NCBI RefSeq assembly: GCF_001306175.1
Contig: NZ_LGKN01000006.1
Coordinates: 186,001-250,000 of the forward strand
Origin: Ardenticatena maritima
GTDB taxonomy: Bacteria; Chloroflexota; Anaerolineae; Ardenticatenales; Ardenticatenaceae
Length of the DNA stretch: 64,000 nucleotides
Direction of reading: 5' to 3'
Within the stretch, counting starts at the first letter, position 1, and the number at the start of each line of letters is the position of its first letter. Positions 1 through 8,833 of this stretch are shown here, in pieces. The notes below the pieces were generated by a model that worked only from the letters and a program-made list of their open reading frames with translations, ran no database searches and had not been told where the DNA came from. Made by a program: the position numbers and the translations under genes.

Positions 1-407
1 TCATCGGCATGGGCTTCGTCATGGTCTTCTTCCTCATGCCCGTCGGCTTCGACAGGCAAGAGCACCGGCACATCTTCACCAAGCGCCACCACCCGGTCGG
101 CAAACTCCGGCGCGTCGAGCATTTTTTCCAGGGCGGCTTCCAACCCCAAGCCGTTGATGAAGATCACATCCGCCGTTTGGAGTTGCGCCATCAATTGCGG
201 TGTTGGTTCAAACCCGTGTGGGTCTTGTCCGCGGGGGATGAGCACTTCGACGGCGACATGTTCACCGGCGACCTGCTGAACAACGTCGCCGATGATAGAC
301 GTGCTCGCCATGACCCGCACCGTCTCCGACGATTCAGGCGCGGTTGAAGTACACGCCGCCAAGGCGAGCCAGAGAACGGAAACAAGCCATACGATGCGAA
401 AACGCAT
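1..407 (-). CDS. znuA: Zinc ABC transporter substrate-binding lipoprotein (ZnuA-like), N-terminal part
   Basis: Only the first 135 residues lie in the window; the gene runs off the left edge. The protein begins with a positively charged MRFR, a hydrophobic stretch and a lipobox ending LAAC, so it is a lipoprotein that would be anchored at the outer face of the membrane. The mature part reads VMASTSIIGDVVQQVAGEHV followed by PRGQDPHGFEPTP, the typical start of cluster A-I (ZnuA/TroA) metal-binding proteins with a metal-ligand His. The segment ends in an Asp/Glu/His-rich stretch (HEEEDHDEAHAD), the acidic His loop common in zinc-specific members. The start is fixed by GGAGG eight bases upstream of the ATG. 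It lies 14 bp downstream of the Fur-family regulator on the same strand, which supports zinc (or manganese) uptake under Zur control. Confidence 0.88.
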   Translation of the reverse strand, partial: MRFRIVWLVSVLWLALAACTSTAPESSETVRVMASTSIIGDVVQQVAGEHVAVEVLIPRGQDPHGFEPTPQLMAQLQTADVIFINGLGLEAALEKMLDAPEFADRVVALGEDVPVLLPVEADGHEEEDHDEAHAD

Positions 408-421
408 TGCGGAAACCTCCT

Positions 422-868
422 CTACTCTGTTGTTGGTGTAGAGCGTGTCTGCGAGCAATCGGGGCATTTGCCGTACACTTCCACCAGGTGCCCTTCAACC
501 ACAAAACCAAACTTGCGCCCAATGGCTTCGGTGGCTTCATCCAAAATGCACTCATCAATCTCGATTGTGCGGTTGCACACCAGGCAAACAAGGTGGTGAT
601 GATGACCGGCTGCGGTGAGAATGTAAGTAGTGGTGGTGCTCCCCAGCGTGCAGGCTTGCACCACATTGAGCCGCACCAGCACATCCAGCGTCCGATACAC
701 CGACGCCTTGCCAATCTCCGGCACACGGCGTTGCACCGCTTCCAGCAGTTCAGCCGCTGTGACATGGCGGTCCATCTCCGCCAACGTCTCGATAATGACG
801 CGCCGCGATGCCGTGATTTTCAAACCGGCGTCACGCAACGCCTGAAGCGTCTGTTCAACCATGCTCAT
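422..868 (-). CDS. zur: Fur-family metal-responsive regulator, probably Zur
   Basis: A 148-residue Fur-family repressor. An N-terminal winged helix (residues about 1-85, with KITASRRVIIETLAEMDRHV and the recognition region KASVYRTLDVLVRLNVV) is followed by a metal-binding dimerization domain containing HHHHLVCLVC and a second CPDC pair that together form the structural zinc site. Pairing with a ZnuA-type gene 14 bp downstream favours Zur over Fur or PerR; this is context, not proof. The ATG at 868 is preceded by GGGGGTG; an ATG six bases further in is also possible. A perfect TGAAAC-AAA-GTTTCA palindrome lies between the -10 element and the gene, so the protein probably represses itself and znuA. 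Confidence 0.88.
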   Translation of the reverse strand: MSMVEQTLQALRDAGLKITASRRVIIETLAEMDRHVTAAELLEAVQRRVPEIGKASVYRTLDVLVRLNVVQACTLGSTTTTYILTAAGHHHHLVCLVCNRTIEIDECILDEATEAIGRKFGFVVEGHLVEVYGKCPDCSQTRSTPTTE

Positions 869-900
869 ACGACACCCCCACGCTGAAACACAGTTCAATT

Positions 901-915
901 TGAAACAAAGTTTCA
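901..915. promoter_or_regulatory. Palindromic operator, probable Zur/Fur box
   Basis: Perfect inverted repeat TGAAAC AAA GTTTCA. It starts 33 bp upstream of the regulator start codon and directly downstream of the -10 hexamer, a position where binding of a Fur-family dimer would block initiation. Assignment to the adjacent regulator is inference from position. Confidence 0.7.
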
Positions 916-918
916 TTT

Positions 919-946
919 AGTCTATGCGAGAGTAGTCATGTGTCAA
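919..946 (-). promoter_or_regulatory. Sigma70-like promoter of the zur-znuA operon
   Basis: On the minus strand TTGACA (941-946), a 16-bp spacer and TAGACT (919-924). The transcription start would fall inside the palindrome at 901-915. Confidence 0.65.
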
Positions 947-997
947 AAATCGGTTTCGCGTGAAAAGCGAGCGCGTAAACAAGTGTCATTTTTCACT

Positions 998-1026
998 TTG
1001 CCATGCCAGCGCCAGACTCGTATACT
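998..1026 (+). promoter_or_regulatory. Sigma70-like promoter of the moaD-moaE fusion gene
   Basis: TTGCCA (998-1003), a 17-bp spacer and TATACT (1021-1026), followed after about 40 bp by the start codon of the fusion gene. Back-to-back with the zur promoter, about 50 bp away. Confidence 0.65.
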
Positions 1027-1065
1027 CGGAGCCAGAGCGTCAACAAGGATGAAAAGAGGTGTAGG

Positions 1066-1758
1066 ATGAACGTGGTGGTACGCTTGTTCGCCGGTTATCG
1101 CGAACGTGTCGGCGCTCCGACAGTCACACTGGACTTACCCGAAGGGGCGACATTGCAAACAGCGTGGGAAACACTCGTCGCGCAGTATCCGGCGTTGGGC
1201 ACGGTGCGCCACCGTGTGGTGGGGTCGGTCAATGCGGAGTATGTGCCCTTGGAGCATGTGTTGCATGAAGGGGATGAGGTGGTGTTTATCCCACCAGTTG
1301 CAGGCGGCGATCACCATATCCACCACTATTTTGCCATTGTTGAAACGCCCATTGACGAACGCGCATTGCGGCACGTGGTTGAGCACCCCTCCGCCGGGGC
1401 GATTCTGACGTTCCTGGGGACCACACGCAACCAAACCGGCGGGCGCAAAGTCGAATACCTTGAATACGAAGCCTACGAGCCGCTCGCCATCAAGCAGATG
1501 CAACGCATTGCGGCAGAAATTCGCACGCGCTGGCCTGACGTCATTGGGATAGCGATTGTTCATCGTGTGGGGCGTTTGGAGATTGGCGAGGCAAGCATTG
1601 GGATAGCGATTAGCAGCCCCCACCGCGCCACAGCGTTCGCGGCGTGCCGCTACGCGATTGACCGCGCCAAAGAGACGCTACCCGTATGGAAGAAAGAAGT
1701 CTGGGAAGGCGGCGAAGAGTGGATTGAAGAAGGTCCCGGCACACCGTTGGAAGGCTAA
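1066..1758 (+). CDS. MoaD-MoaE fusion: both subunits of molybdopterin synthase
   Basis: A 230-residue fusion for molybdenum cofactor synthesis (conversion of cyclic pyranopterin monophosphate to molybdopterin). Residues 1-81 are MoaD: beta-grasp fold beginning MNVVVRLFAGYRERVG and ending in PPVAGG, the Gly-Gly tail that must be adenylated and thiocarboxylated. Residues from about 85 on are MoaE, with GAILTFLGTTRNQTGGRKV, LEYEAYEPLA and the lysine-containing PVWKKEVWEGGEEW near the C terminus, where the active-site lysines lie. Since MoaD is normally free at Gly-Gly, the fusion implies cleavage after AGG, as known for mycobacterial MoaX. The chosen ATG has AGAGGT seven bases upstream; an earlier in-frame ATG at 1003 overlaps the promoter. 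Convergent with the next gene, separated by only 5 bp and no terminator. Confidence 0.92.
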   Translation: MNVVVRLFAGYRERVGAPTVTLDLPEGATLQTAWETLVAQYPALGTVRHRVVGSVNAEYVPLEHVLHEGDEVVFIPPVAGGDHHIHHYFAIVETPIDERALRHVVEHPSAGAILTFLGTTRNQTGGRKVEYLEYEAYEPLAIKQMQRIAAEIRTRWPDVIGIAIVHRVGRLEIGEASIGIAISSPHRATAFAACRYAIDRAKETLPVWKKEVWEGGEEWIEEGPGTPLEG

Positions 1759-1763
1759 ACCGC

Positions 1764-4700
1764 TCAAACCAGTGATTGAAGCACAACCTTGTGCAAGCGC
1801 ACCTGCTCGCCCTCTATGGCTTCCGCCATAAACGTGCAATTGCGCCCCGCTTCTTTGGCGGCGTAGAGGGCTTTATCCGCCCAGGTAATCAATTGCATGA
1901 GCGAAACCGGTTCTCCATGCGCAGGCTTCATTGCCAAACCAATGCTGATAGTAATCGGCAAACTGCCGGCTGATGTTGTGAACGGTTCGCTCCCAATACG
2001 GTGTCGCAAGCGCTCTGCGACGCGCCTGGCGATTTCAGGTGAAACGCTCGTCAGCAAGATGACGAACTCCTCGCCGCCGTATCGCGCCACGACATCACGC
2101 TCGCGCAACAATGTTTGCGCCCGGTGTGCCAATTCGCGCAACACCTCGTCGCCGACATCGTGCCCAAACGTATCGTTGACTTGCTTGAAATGGTCAATAT
2201 CGAACAAGAGCACTGCGGCGTCATCCGGCATACGATCAGTCCGCCCCAACAAATAATCCGCTGTGTAGAAAAACCCACGGCGATTGTAAAGGCCCGTCAG
2301 CGGGTCAATGCGGCTGGTATGCTCAATCTTCTGGTGCAGGCGCGCGTTATGTAAAACCAGGCCGGCGGTTGCCGCAAAGGTTTCCAGCAAACGCAAGTCC
2401 TCTTCAGTGAACGCATAGGGGCGCGTCGCGTCAAGGGAAAAGACGCCGAAGATTTCTTTACCACTCATCAGCGGAACCACAACCGCCGAGCGCACTTCGC
2501 CCACCTCGCGAATATTGCCCCGATAGCGAATGCGGTAATCCGCCCACACGTCTTCAATCACAAAACCGCGTTGTTCACGCAGGGCTTTCGCCGCGTATGA
2601 AGGCGTATTTAACGGCAACGCCAAGGTCTGCACGCGTTCATCACGATAACCACGCGACGCTAACATGCGCAAAACCGTTCGATCGTCATCCAGCACCATC
2701 AACGAGCCTTTTTCGGCTGTTGGAATCGCTTCCAGACAAATATCCAGAAATGTTTCAGCGACTTGTCGGACATCCAGTGAGTGGAGCAACAGGCGTGTGG
2801 CGCGATGCAGGGCTTCTAATTCGCGCGTTCGCTTCTGCTGTGTTTCATGCAAGTGAGCATTGCGCAAGGCAATGGCGGCATGTTGGGCAAAGAGGAACGC
2901 CAATCGCTCGTGTTCGGCGGTGAAAAAACCAATCTCTTTGTGATCAAGCGCAATCATGCCCATGAGGCGGTCTTCAAAAAGCAGCGGCACCCCTAACCAG
3001 GAGCGAATGGCATACGATTCAAACGAGGGCATGAAATACCCAGCTGAGAGCACATCATCAATACGCACGGGTTGCTTGCGCCGCCAAACGAGCGTATTGG
3101 GATTAGGACCCGGCACCAAAAAACGAATGCCTTTCACCAGTGTATCATCACCCCAACCGCGACCGCCAACAATCTCAAAATACTGTTGCTCCTGCTCTTG
3201 CTTGAGTAATTGCACTGTTGCCGAGTGATACGGAACGAAAGCGTGCATGCTCTCAAGCACACGTTGGACGGTTGTCTCAAAATCCAGGCTTGCCGTGAGC
3301 ATCGCCGCCGCCTGGCGTAACAGGTCGGTTTCTTTGAAGCGCATCGCCAGTTCTTCTTGCAATCGGCGGTGTTTGACGGCGAGCGCAATTTGCGAAGCCA
3401 CTTGCTGACCTAACAAGATGTACGATTCCGGCACGGTTCGCTTCCGATGATAACTAATCAGCAAAGCCCCAATTTTTTGTCCTTCGACAATCATCGGCAA
3501 TGCCAGCATCGTTTGCGTGGGGAACTTTTGCGCAATACGCCGGCTGACCAATGGCGAATGAAAAGCGTCTTCAATAACCAAGGGCTTGCCGGCTTCCAAA
3601 ACGGCTTCAGTGATTGTCGGTTCACCCGGCAGCGCACGTACTTGGCGATACGACTCCTTGTACGGACCATATGCCGCGCCTGGCAAAGGTACGTGTTCCA
3701 CGTCATCCCACAGCGTCACAAATGCGCTATCGGCTTCAAATAACACCCCCACCGTTTCAGCCAAGCGATCGAGCATCTCTTCAAAAGTCGGCGCACGCAG
3801 TGTTTCAAGCGTAATCGTATTGAGGAGTTCGAGCGTGCGCATCTGCCGCTGACGCGCAATTTCATCTTCGCTGCGCTCAATAGCGGCGCCAATCAGCGCG
3901 GCGGTGGTATTCAGAGCATACTCTTCCTCAGGCAAAAGCCGCTCTGCCCGCTGCTCCAAAACGCCCAAGACGCCCCACACTTCCCCCCGCACAAAGAGCG
4001 GCACCATACACATCATGCGGGCGCCCGTACGGGACAACAGCATCATGGCTTCGAGGGGCGCAGTCGTCGTTTTCGTAAAGACGACACTTTCCCCTTTCTT
4101 CAATTGTTCCAATGCCGTCGCTGTGAGGCCGTATTGTGTCAGCGGTACTTGCCGTTCTTCAACAAAAGAAGAAACGTGTGAAACCTTGGCAACCAGACGC
4201 CCGCGCGGGAATGGGTCTTGTTCTTCTTCGATGGCAAGCAGGTACACACACGCAAACCCACCCTGATTTTGGGCATGCGTCAACAATGCCTGCACATTCT
4301 CTTGCCACTGCACAGTGTGTTGACGCAAAAACTCAACCCCAGCCTGCCCCGCAAGGGCGGCAATTTCGCGGCTACGCGCCAATGCTTGTTGCACCTTGCG
4401 ATGCCGCCCCCAAACCTGCATGACATTGCCCATCTCTTGAGCAAAGCGAATATCGTCTGAAGCGAGGTCCTGTGTGCGGCTCAAGAGCGCCAGCACCACA
4501 TTTTCCTCCTGCACCGGAACGAGCCATGCCACGCGAAAGCCCAATTCATGCACGGTATGTCCCCACGCTTCCTGGGAGAGTGAGACATCGGTGAGGGGGA
4601 ACGGTGCGCCAAGGTGCAAGAGATGCTGCCAAAAAGAGATGTCATCAATTGCGTGAAAAATGCGCGGCCATACGTCCTGCATGCCCTCGTCGGTTGCCAC

Positions 4701-5870
4701 CGCCCGAACAATCATCTGCGCCGATTGCTCGTCCACTTCCAACACCACACATGTTACAGGATGTAAAGCAATCGCCCGACGTACTTCCTGCGCCAGCGCT
4801 TCATAAAATGCATCGGTTGGACAGCGCTCCACCAACAACGTGAGCAGCCGTGCAACGGCTTCAACACGCCGCTGCGCCAGCACATGCGAAGTCACATCCT
4901 CCAACGTCAACACCCAGAGCGGCGACAACCAATGTTCCAGACGTATCACACGCACATCATAAACACGTCCGTCGTGGAAAAGTGTGTGCACCTCATGAGG
5001 CGAGGAGCGCCAAATCTGCGCCAGCTCCGGAGCAAGTGTGGCTAACGGTTTGCCAACCGCATCAGCAACGCCCAAAAAAGCACGCGCCGCCGCATTATGC
5101 TCCTGGATGATTCCAGCATCGTCGATCACAAAAATGGCATCGTTCAAATAGTGCGAAACATGTTCCAAAGAAATATACTGCGCCCGCAGCAAATGCGTGC
5201 GGCTGAGATAAAAGGCCAAACCAATCACACTGACAACGCCTGCAATGGCCGTTGGACGAATATACCCCGTTGGCAAAATGTTCGACTGCCAGAGCTCCAA
5301 CACAAGCCACGGCAATGCAAGCAACACAAAGACAATCAACACATCACGTATCCGGCGTTGGCGATGCCAGATAAAGCGCACAAGCCAGACGACGCCCCCC
5401 AGAAAGAGCAAACTTTCCCACAACTCCAACAGTGCATTCCAGGGCGCAGCCAATTGGGGCATATACAGCCAATAAGCATCCTGGCGCACCAGCGAGAACG
5501 TCAGAATGGTCGGCGCGAAATTGATCAGCATGCCAAAGAAAACCACCACGCCAATACAAACAACAGCGATGATGCGCCACAAGAGCCTGCGCCAACGCCC
5601 ATGCATAAAGCCGGTATAGTGCGCCACGAACGCCAGCCAAGCATAGACCTGCAACCGCTCTAAAATGTAGGTCAAATGGGCAAAGAAGAGTTTTGAAGGC
5701 GAAAGGGGAAGCAGAATACTCGTAGCGTCACTCAGTGTGCGAAGCCCGGCAAGCCCTAACAATACAACTATTCCATACCGCACAGGGGCTTTACTTCGCC
5801 AGACACGCCCGGCAATCCAGAGGAGAAAAAACCCCGCTGTAATCAAAATTACAACGTACAATGTTGCCAT
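1764..5870 (-). CDS. Membrane-anchored multi-GAF diguanylate cyclase
   Basis: A 1368-residue signalling protein predicted to make cyclic di-GMP. The first ~230 residues hold about seven hydrophobic segments, resembling the N-terminal 7TM sensor module of some histidine kinases. A PAS-like segment (about 235-330, AIFVIDDAGIIQEHNAAARA) follows, then roughly five GAF-like repeats (about 340-1185) and a C-terminal GGDEF domain (about 1190-1360). The cyclase site reads ARYGGEEFVILL, and RERD lies exactly five residues before GGEEF, which is an intact RxxD product-inhibition I-site. DPLTGLYNRRGFF marks the domain start. No EAL or kinase domain follows. The ATG is used with AAGGAAAG upstream; a TTG one codon earlier is less likely. 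It follows the FAD/Fe-S oxidoreductase by 21 bp, so co-transcription is likely. Confidence 0.9.
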   Translation of the reverse strand: MATLYVVILITAGFFLLWIAGRVWRSKAPVRYGIVVLLGLAGLRTLSDATSILLPLSPSKLFFAHLTYILERLQVYAWLAFVAHYTGFMHGRWRRLLWRIIAVVCIGVVVFFGMLINFAPTILTFSLVRQDAYWLYMPQLAAPWNALLELWESLLFLGGVVWLVRFIWHRQRRIRDVLIVFVLLALPWLVLELWQSNILPTGYIRPTAIAGVVSVIGLAFYLSRTHLLRAQYISLEHVSHYLNDAIFVIDDAGIIQEHNAAARAFLGVADAVGKPLATLAPELAQIWRSSPHEVHTLFHDGRVYDVRVIRLEHWLSPLWVLTLEDVTSHVLAQRRVEAVARLLTLLVERCPTDAFYEALAQEVRRAIALHPVTCVVLEVDEQSAQMIVRAVATDEGMQDVWPRIFHAIDDISFWQHLLHLGAPFPLTDVSLSQEAWGHTVHELGFRVAWLVPVQEENVVLALLSRTQDLASDDIRFAQEMGNVMQVWGRHRKVQQALARSREIAALAGQAGVEFLRQHTVQWQENVQALLTHAQNQGGFACVYLLAIEEEQDPFPRGRLVAKVSHVSSFVEERQVPLTQYGLTATALEQLKKGESVVFTKTTTAPLEAMMLLSRTGARMMCMVPLFVRGEVWGVLGVLEQRAERLLPEEEYALNTTAALIGAAIERSEDEIARQRQMRTLELLNTITLETLRAPTFEEMLDRLAETVGVLFEADSAFVTLWDDVEHVPLPGAAYGPYKESYRQVRALPGEPTITEAVLEAGKPLVIEDAFHSPLVSRRIAQKFPTQTMLALPMIVEGQKIGALLISYHRKRTVPESYILLGQQVASQIALAVKHRRLQEELAMRFKETDLLRQAAAMLTASLDFETTVQRVLESMHAFVPYHSATVQLLKQEQEQQYFEIVGGRGWGDDTLVKGIRFLVPGPNPNTLVWRRKQPVRIDDVLSAGYFMPSFESYAIRSWLGVPLLFEDRLMGMIALDHKEIGFFTAEHERLAFLFAQHAAIALRNAHLHETQQKRTRELEALHRATRLLLHSLDVRQVAETFLDICLEAIPTAEKGSLMVLDDDRTVLRMLASRGYRDERVQTLALPLNTPSYAAKALREQRGFVIEDVWADYRIRYRGNIREVGEVRSAVVVPLMSGKEIFGVFSLDATRPYAFTEEDLRLLETFAATAGLVLHNARLHQKIEHTSRIDPLTGLYNRRGFFYTADYLLGRTDRMPDDAAVLLFDIDHFKQVNDTFGHDVGDEVLRELAHRAQTLLRERDVVARYGGEEFVILLTSVSPEIARRVAERLRHRIGSEPFTTSAGSLPITISIGLAMKPAHGEPVSLMQLITWADKALYAAKEAGRNCTFMAEAIEGEQVRLHKVVLQSLV

Positions 5871-5891
5871 CAAACGACTTTCCTTGAAAAC

Positions 5892-8795
5892 CTACTCATC
5901 TACCAAAAGGACACCTGCCAAAATCTCAGCAATATGCAAAGGACTTTTGCCACTTGTCTCTTCAATTTGTTGGCGGCACGAAACGCCTGTCACCGCCACC
6001 ACATCTGCGGTGCGCGCCGCCTGCACCAAGCCAAGGTGGGCAATGTGCCGCGAAATCTCGGCATGGTGCGCTTCAAACCCAAAAGAACCAGCCAAACCGC
6101 AACATGTCACATCCGCCAGGAAGACTTCCGCCTTGGGGATATGCTGCAACGCCGAGACAGCCCACCGCGCATCACTTTCGGCTTTTTGGTGGCAATGCAC
6201 ATGCACGACAATCCGTTTGGGTAAAGGCCGCAACCTTTTATCAAGTATAGAGAAAACATCATTTTGATGCAAAAACTCGTCAAAAAGGCGTGATTTTTCA
6301 AACAAAACCCGTACACGCTGGTCGTTAGGGAAGAAATCGCAAACCTCATTGCGCAATGTCAACAAGCACGAAGGCTCTATCCCCACAATGGGCATCTCCT
6401 GTTGCAGCAGCGGCTCGAAGGCGTCCAGGAGTGCCGCGGCGCGGGCTTTCGCCGCAGGCAAAAACCCTTTGCTGATGAGCGGGCGTCCACAGCAGACATC
6501 CGGCGCAAGGTGCACACGCCACCCGGCAGCTTCCAACACTTTGACGACCGCCTGCCCCTGTTGTGGGTAGTTGAAATTCGTGAAGGTGTCCACGTACAGC
6601 GCGACATCCCCCTGTGTGCCGGCGGTTGGCAAGGGCGTATGTGCGGCAAACCAGGCACGGAAGGTCTGGCGATGCAGCGGCGGCAAGCGTCTGCTGGGGT
6701 CAATGCCCAGCCACCGCTGCCCTACCTGCGCCAGGGGCGAACGCATGAGCGCATTCACCAGGGGGGCAAAGGGGGCGCCCATCTCGTAGAAGGTGCGAAT
6801 ATACCCAAACAGATAATCGCGCAATGGGCGGCGGTGGTGTTGGTAGTAGTGATGCAAAAACTCGTACTTGAGTTTCGCCATATCCACACTTGACGGGCAC
6901 TCGCTCTTGCAGGCTTTGCATTCCAGACACAAATCCAACACATCGAACACTTCGGGGCTGGCAAGCCCGCCGGGCAAGCGCCCACTTATAGCCGCCCGCA
7001 GGATATTCGCACGCGCACGGGTTGTTTCTTTTTCGTCGCGCGTGGCACGATACGAAGGGCACATGACGCCGCCATGCAAGTTGCGGCAGACGCCCATCCC
7101 GTTGCATTGTTCAATGGCACGGTCGAACCCCAAAAATTCATCGAACGAGAGCACCGTCGGCGGAACGTGGGCGTGGTACTCGGGACCATAGCGCAAATTC
7201 TGGTCCATGGGCGGCGCATCAACGACTTTGCCCGGATTGAAAAGCCGTTCGGGGTCCCATGCCGCTTTCAATTCCCGCATGGCTTGATAGAGCCGCGGTC
7301 CAAACACGCGCGGGTTGAACTCCGAACGCGCCAGCCCATCGCCATGCTCGCCGCTCATCGCGCCGCCAAATTCCAGCGCCAAATCCACGACTTGTTCGGC
7401 AATGCGGCGCATCATGCGCACGCCTTCCGCGCTTTTCAAGTTGATGAGTGGGCGGCAATGCAGACACCCCGCGCTGGCATGCGCGTAAAACGCGGCATCT
7501 GTGCCGTTGTCGCGCACAATTTGGCGAAAACGGCTGATGAACGCTGCCAGGTGTTCAGGCGGCACGGAGACATCTTCCACAAAGGGGATTGGCTTGTGGT
7601 CGCCCTTAATGCTCATGAGCAAGCCCAACCCCACCTTGCGCACATACCAGACCCGCGCTTGCGCCTCGGGGTCCAGCAGTTTGAGGATGGGCGCATGATA
7701 GCCCCATGCGCGCATGCGCGCTTCCATCTTGTCGAGTTTGGCGCGCAATTCGGCTTCGTCTTCGCCAAAAAATTCCACCAACAGCACCGATTCAGGGTCG
7801 CCATGTACCCAATCGAGCGCGCGCGAATAGCCCGCCTGCTCGCGCGTGAGCCGCACCACGTACTGGTCAATGAGTTCCACCGCCGAGGGCTGCGTTTCAA
7901 GCAAGGGGATGACGGCTTCCAGCGAGTGGATGAAATCGTCGAATTGGAGCACCGCAAGCGCACGCGCTTTGGGGCGCGGCACCAGTTTGAGCGTGGCTTC
8001 GGTCACAAACGCCAACGTGCCTTCGGAGCCCACCAGCACTTCGGCAAGGTTGAGCCGCCCGTTCTGCACGCCGCGCCAGAGCCGATCAAGGTTGTACCCG
8101 CTGGCGCGCCGCCAATGGCGGGGGAAATCACGTTCGATATCCGCGCCATACTCACGGGCAATCGCCAACATGGCGCGGTAGATGCGCCCTTCGAGGCTTT
8201 CATGCGCCGCCAGGGTGTCGGCTTCTTCCAGCGATACCGGGGCAAAAGTGGCGTCTGTCCCGTCGGCAAGCAAGGCACGCGCGGCGACAATGTTGTCGGC
8301 GGTCATGCCATAGAGGATTGAATGCGCCCCCGTGGAGTTGTTGCCAATCACGCCGCCCACTGTGGCGCGGTCGAGACTGGCGGGGTCGGGACCGAACATC
8401 AAGCCGTAGGGTTCGAGGGCGCGGTTGAGTTGGGCAATCACCAATCCGGGTTGTGCGCGGCAGATGGCTTCCTCGGCGTTGACTTCCAGCAAAGCGTGCA
8501 TGTATTTCGACGTATCAACCACGATTGCCGCGCCAACCGTCTGCCCCCCCAGGCTGGTGCCCGCGCCCCGCGGCAACACCGGCACGCCATATTCACGCGC
8601 GACGGCGAGCGTTGCGGCGATATCATCCGCGTCGCGGGGGATGACGACCCCATGCGGCATGATTTGGTAGATGCTGGCGTCGGTGGCGTACAGAATGCGG
8701 CTTGTGCGGTCGAAACGCACTTCGCCGCCCACATGCCGCCGCAATTCGTGCACCAGGTCGGTCATGTGCTCGGTCTGTGCCGACGGTTCGCGCAT
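5892..8795 (-). CDS. FAD-linked 2-hydroxyacid dehydrogenase with Fe-S and CCG domains (D-lactate/glycolate oxidoreductase type)
   Basis: A 967-residue fused flavin and iron-sulfur protein. Residues about 25-220 form the PCMH-type FAD-binding domain (PRDADDIAATLAVAREYGVP, then LPRGAGTSLGGQTVG); residues about 250-500 are the FAD-oxidase C-terminal domain with a His-rich active-site region (YAHASAGCLHCRPLIN and GGAMSGEHGDG). Residues about 565-650 carry two cysteine clusters for [4Fe-4S] binding (CNGMGVC and CLECKACKSECP). The C-terminal third has two CCG motifs (CCGRPLISKG and CCGLAGSFGFE) typical of GlcF/heterodisulfide-reductase-like domains. Such proteins oxidize D-lactate, glycolate or D-2-hydroxyglutarate and pass electrons to the membrane; the exact substrate cannot be read here. 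The ATG at 8795 has a strong GGGAGG and lies 38 bp after the isomerase gene, indicating an operon. Confidence 0.88.
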   Translation of the reverse strand: MREPSAQTEHMTDLVHELRRHVGGEVRFDRTSRILYATDASIYQIMPHGVVIPRDADDIAATLAVAREYGVPVLPRGAGTSLGGQTVGAAIVVDTSKYMHALLEVNAEEAICRAQPGLVIAQLNRALEPYGLMFGPDPASLDRATVGGVIGNNSTGAHSILYGMTADNIVAARALLADGTDATFAPVSLEEADTLAAHESLEGRIYRAMLAIAREYGADIERDFPRHWRRASGYNLDRLWRGVQNGRLNLAEVLVGSEGTLAFVTEATLKLVPRPKARALAVLQFDDFIHSLEAVIPLLETQPSAVELIDQYVVRLTREQAGYSRALDWVHGDPESVLLVEFFGEDEAELRAKLDKMEARMRAWGYHAPILKLLDPEAQARVWYVRKVGLGLLMSIKGDHKPIPFVEDVSVPPEHLAAFISRFRQIVRDNGTDAAFYAHASAGCLHCRPLINLKSAEGVRMMRRIAEQVVDLALEFGGAMSGEHGDGLARSEFNPRVFGPRLYQAMRELKAAWDPERLFNPGKVVDAPPMDQNLRYGPEYHAHVPPTVLSFDEFLGFDRAIEQCNGMGVCRNLHGGVMCPSYRATRDEKETTRARANILRAAISGRLPGGLASPEVFDVLDLCLECKACKSECPSSVDMAKLKYEFLHHYYQHHRRPLRDYLFGYIRTFYEMGAPFAPLVNALMRSPLAQVGQRWLGIDPSRRLPPLHRQTFRAWFAAHTPLPTAGTQGDVALYVDTFTNFNYPQQGQAVVKVLEAAGWRVHLAPDVCCGRPLISKGFLPAAKARAAALLDAFEPLLQQEMPIVGIEPSCLLTLRNEVCDFFPNDQRVRVLFEKSRLFDEFLHQNDVFSILDKRLRPLPKRIVVHVHCHQKAESDARWAVSALQHIPKAEVFLADVTCCGLAGSFGFEAHHAEISRHIAHLGLVQAARTADVVAVTGVSCRQQIEETSGKSPLHIAEILAGVLLVDE

Positions 8796-8833
8796 GCCTT
8801 GCCTCCCTACTTGGTTGCCTGTGGCCGCCGTGT

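Noticed and set aside
1764-5870. Histidine kinase
   Set aside because: The N-terminal 7TM and PAS segments suggest it, but there is no H-box or ATPase domain; the C terminus is a full GGDEF domain.
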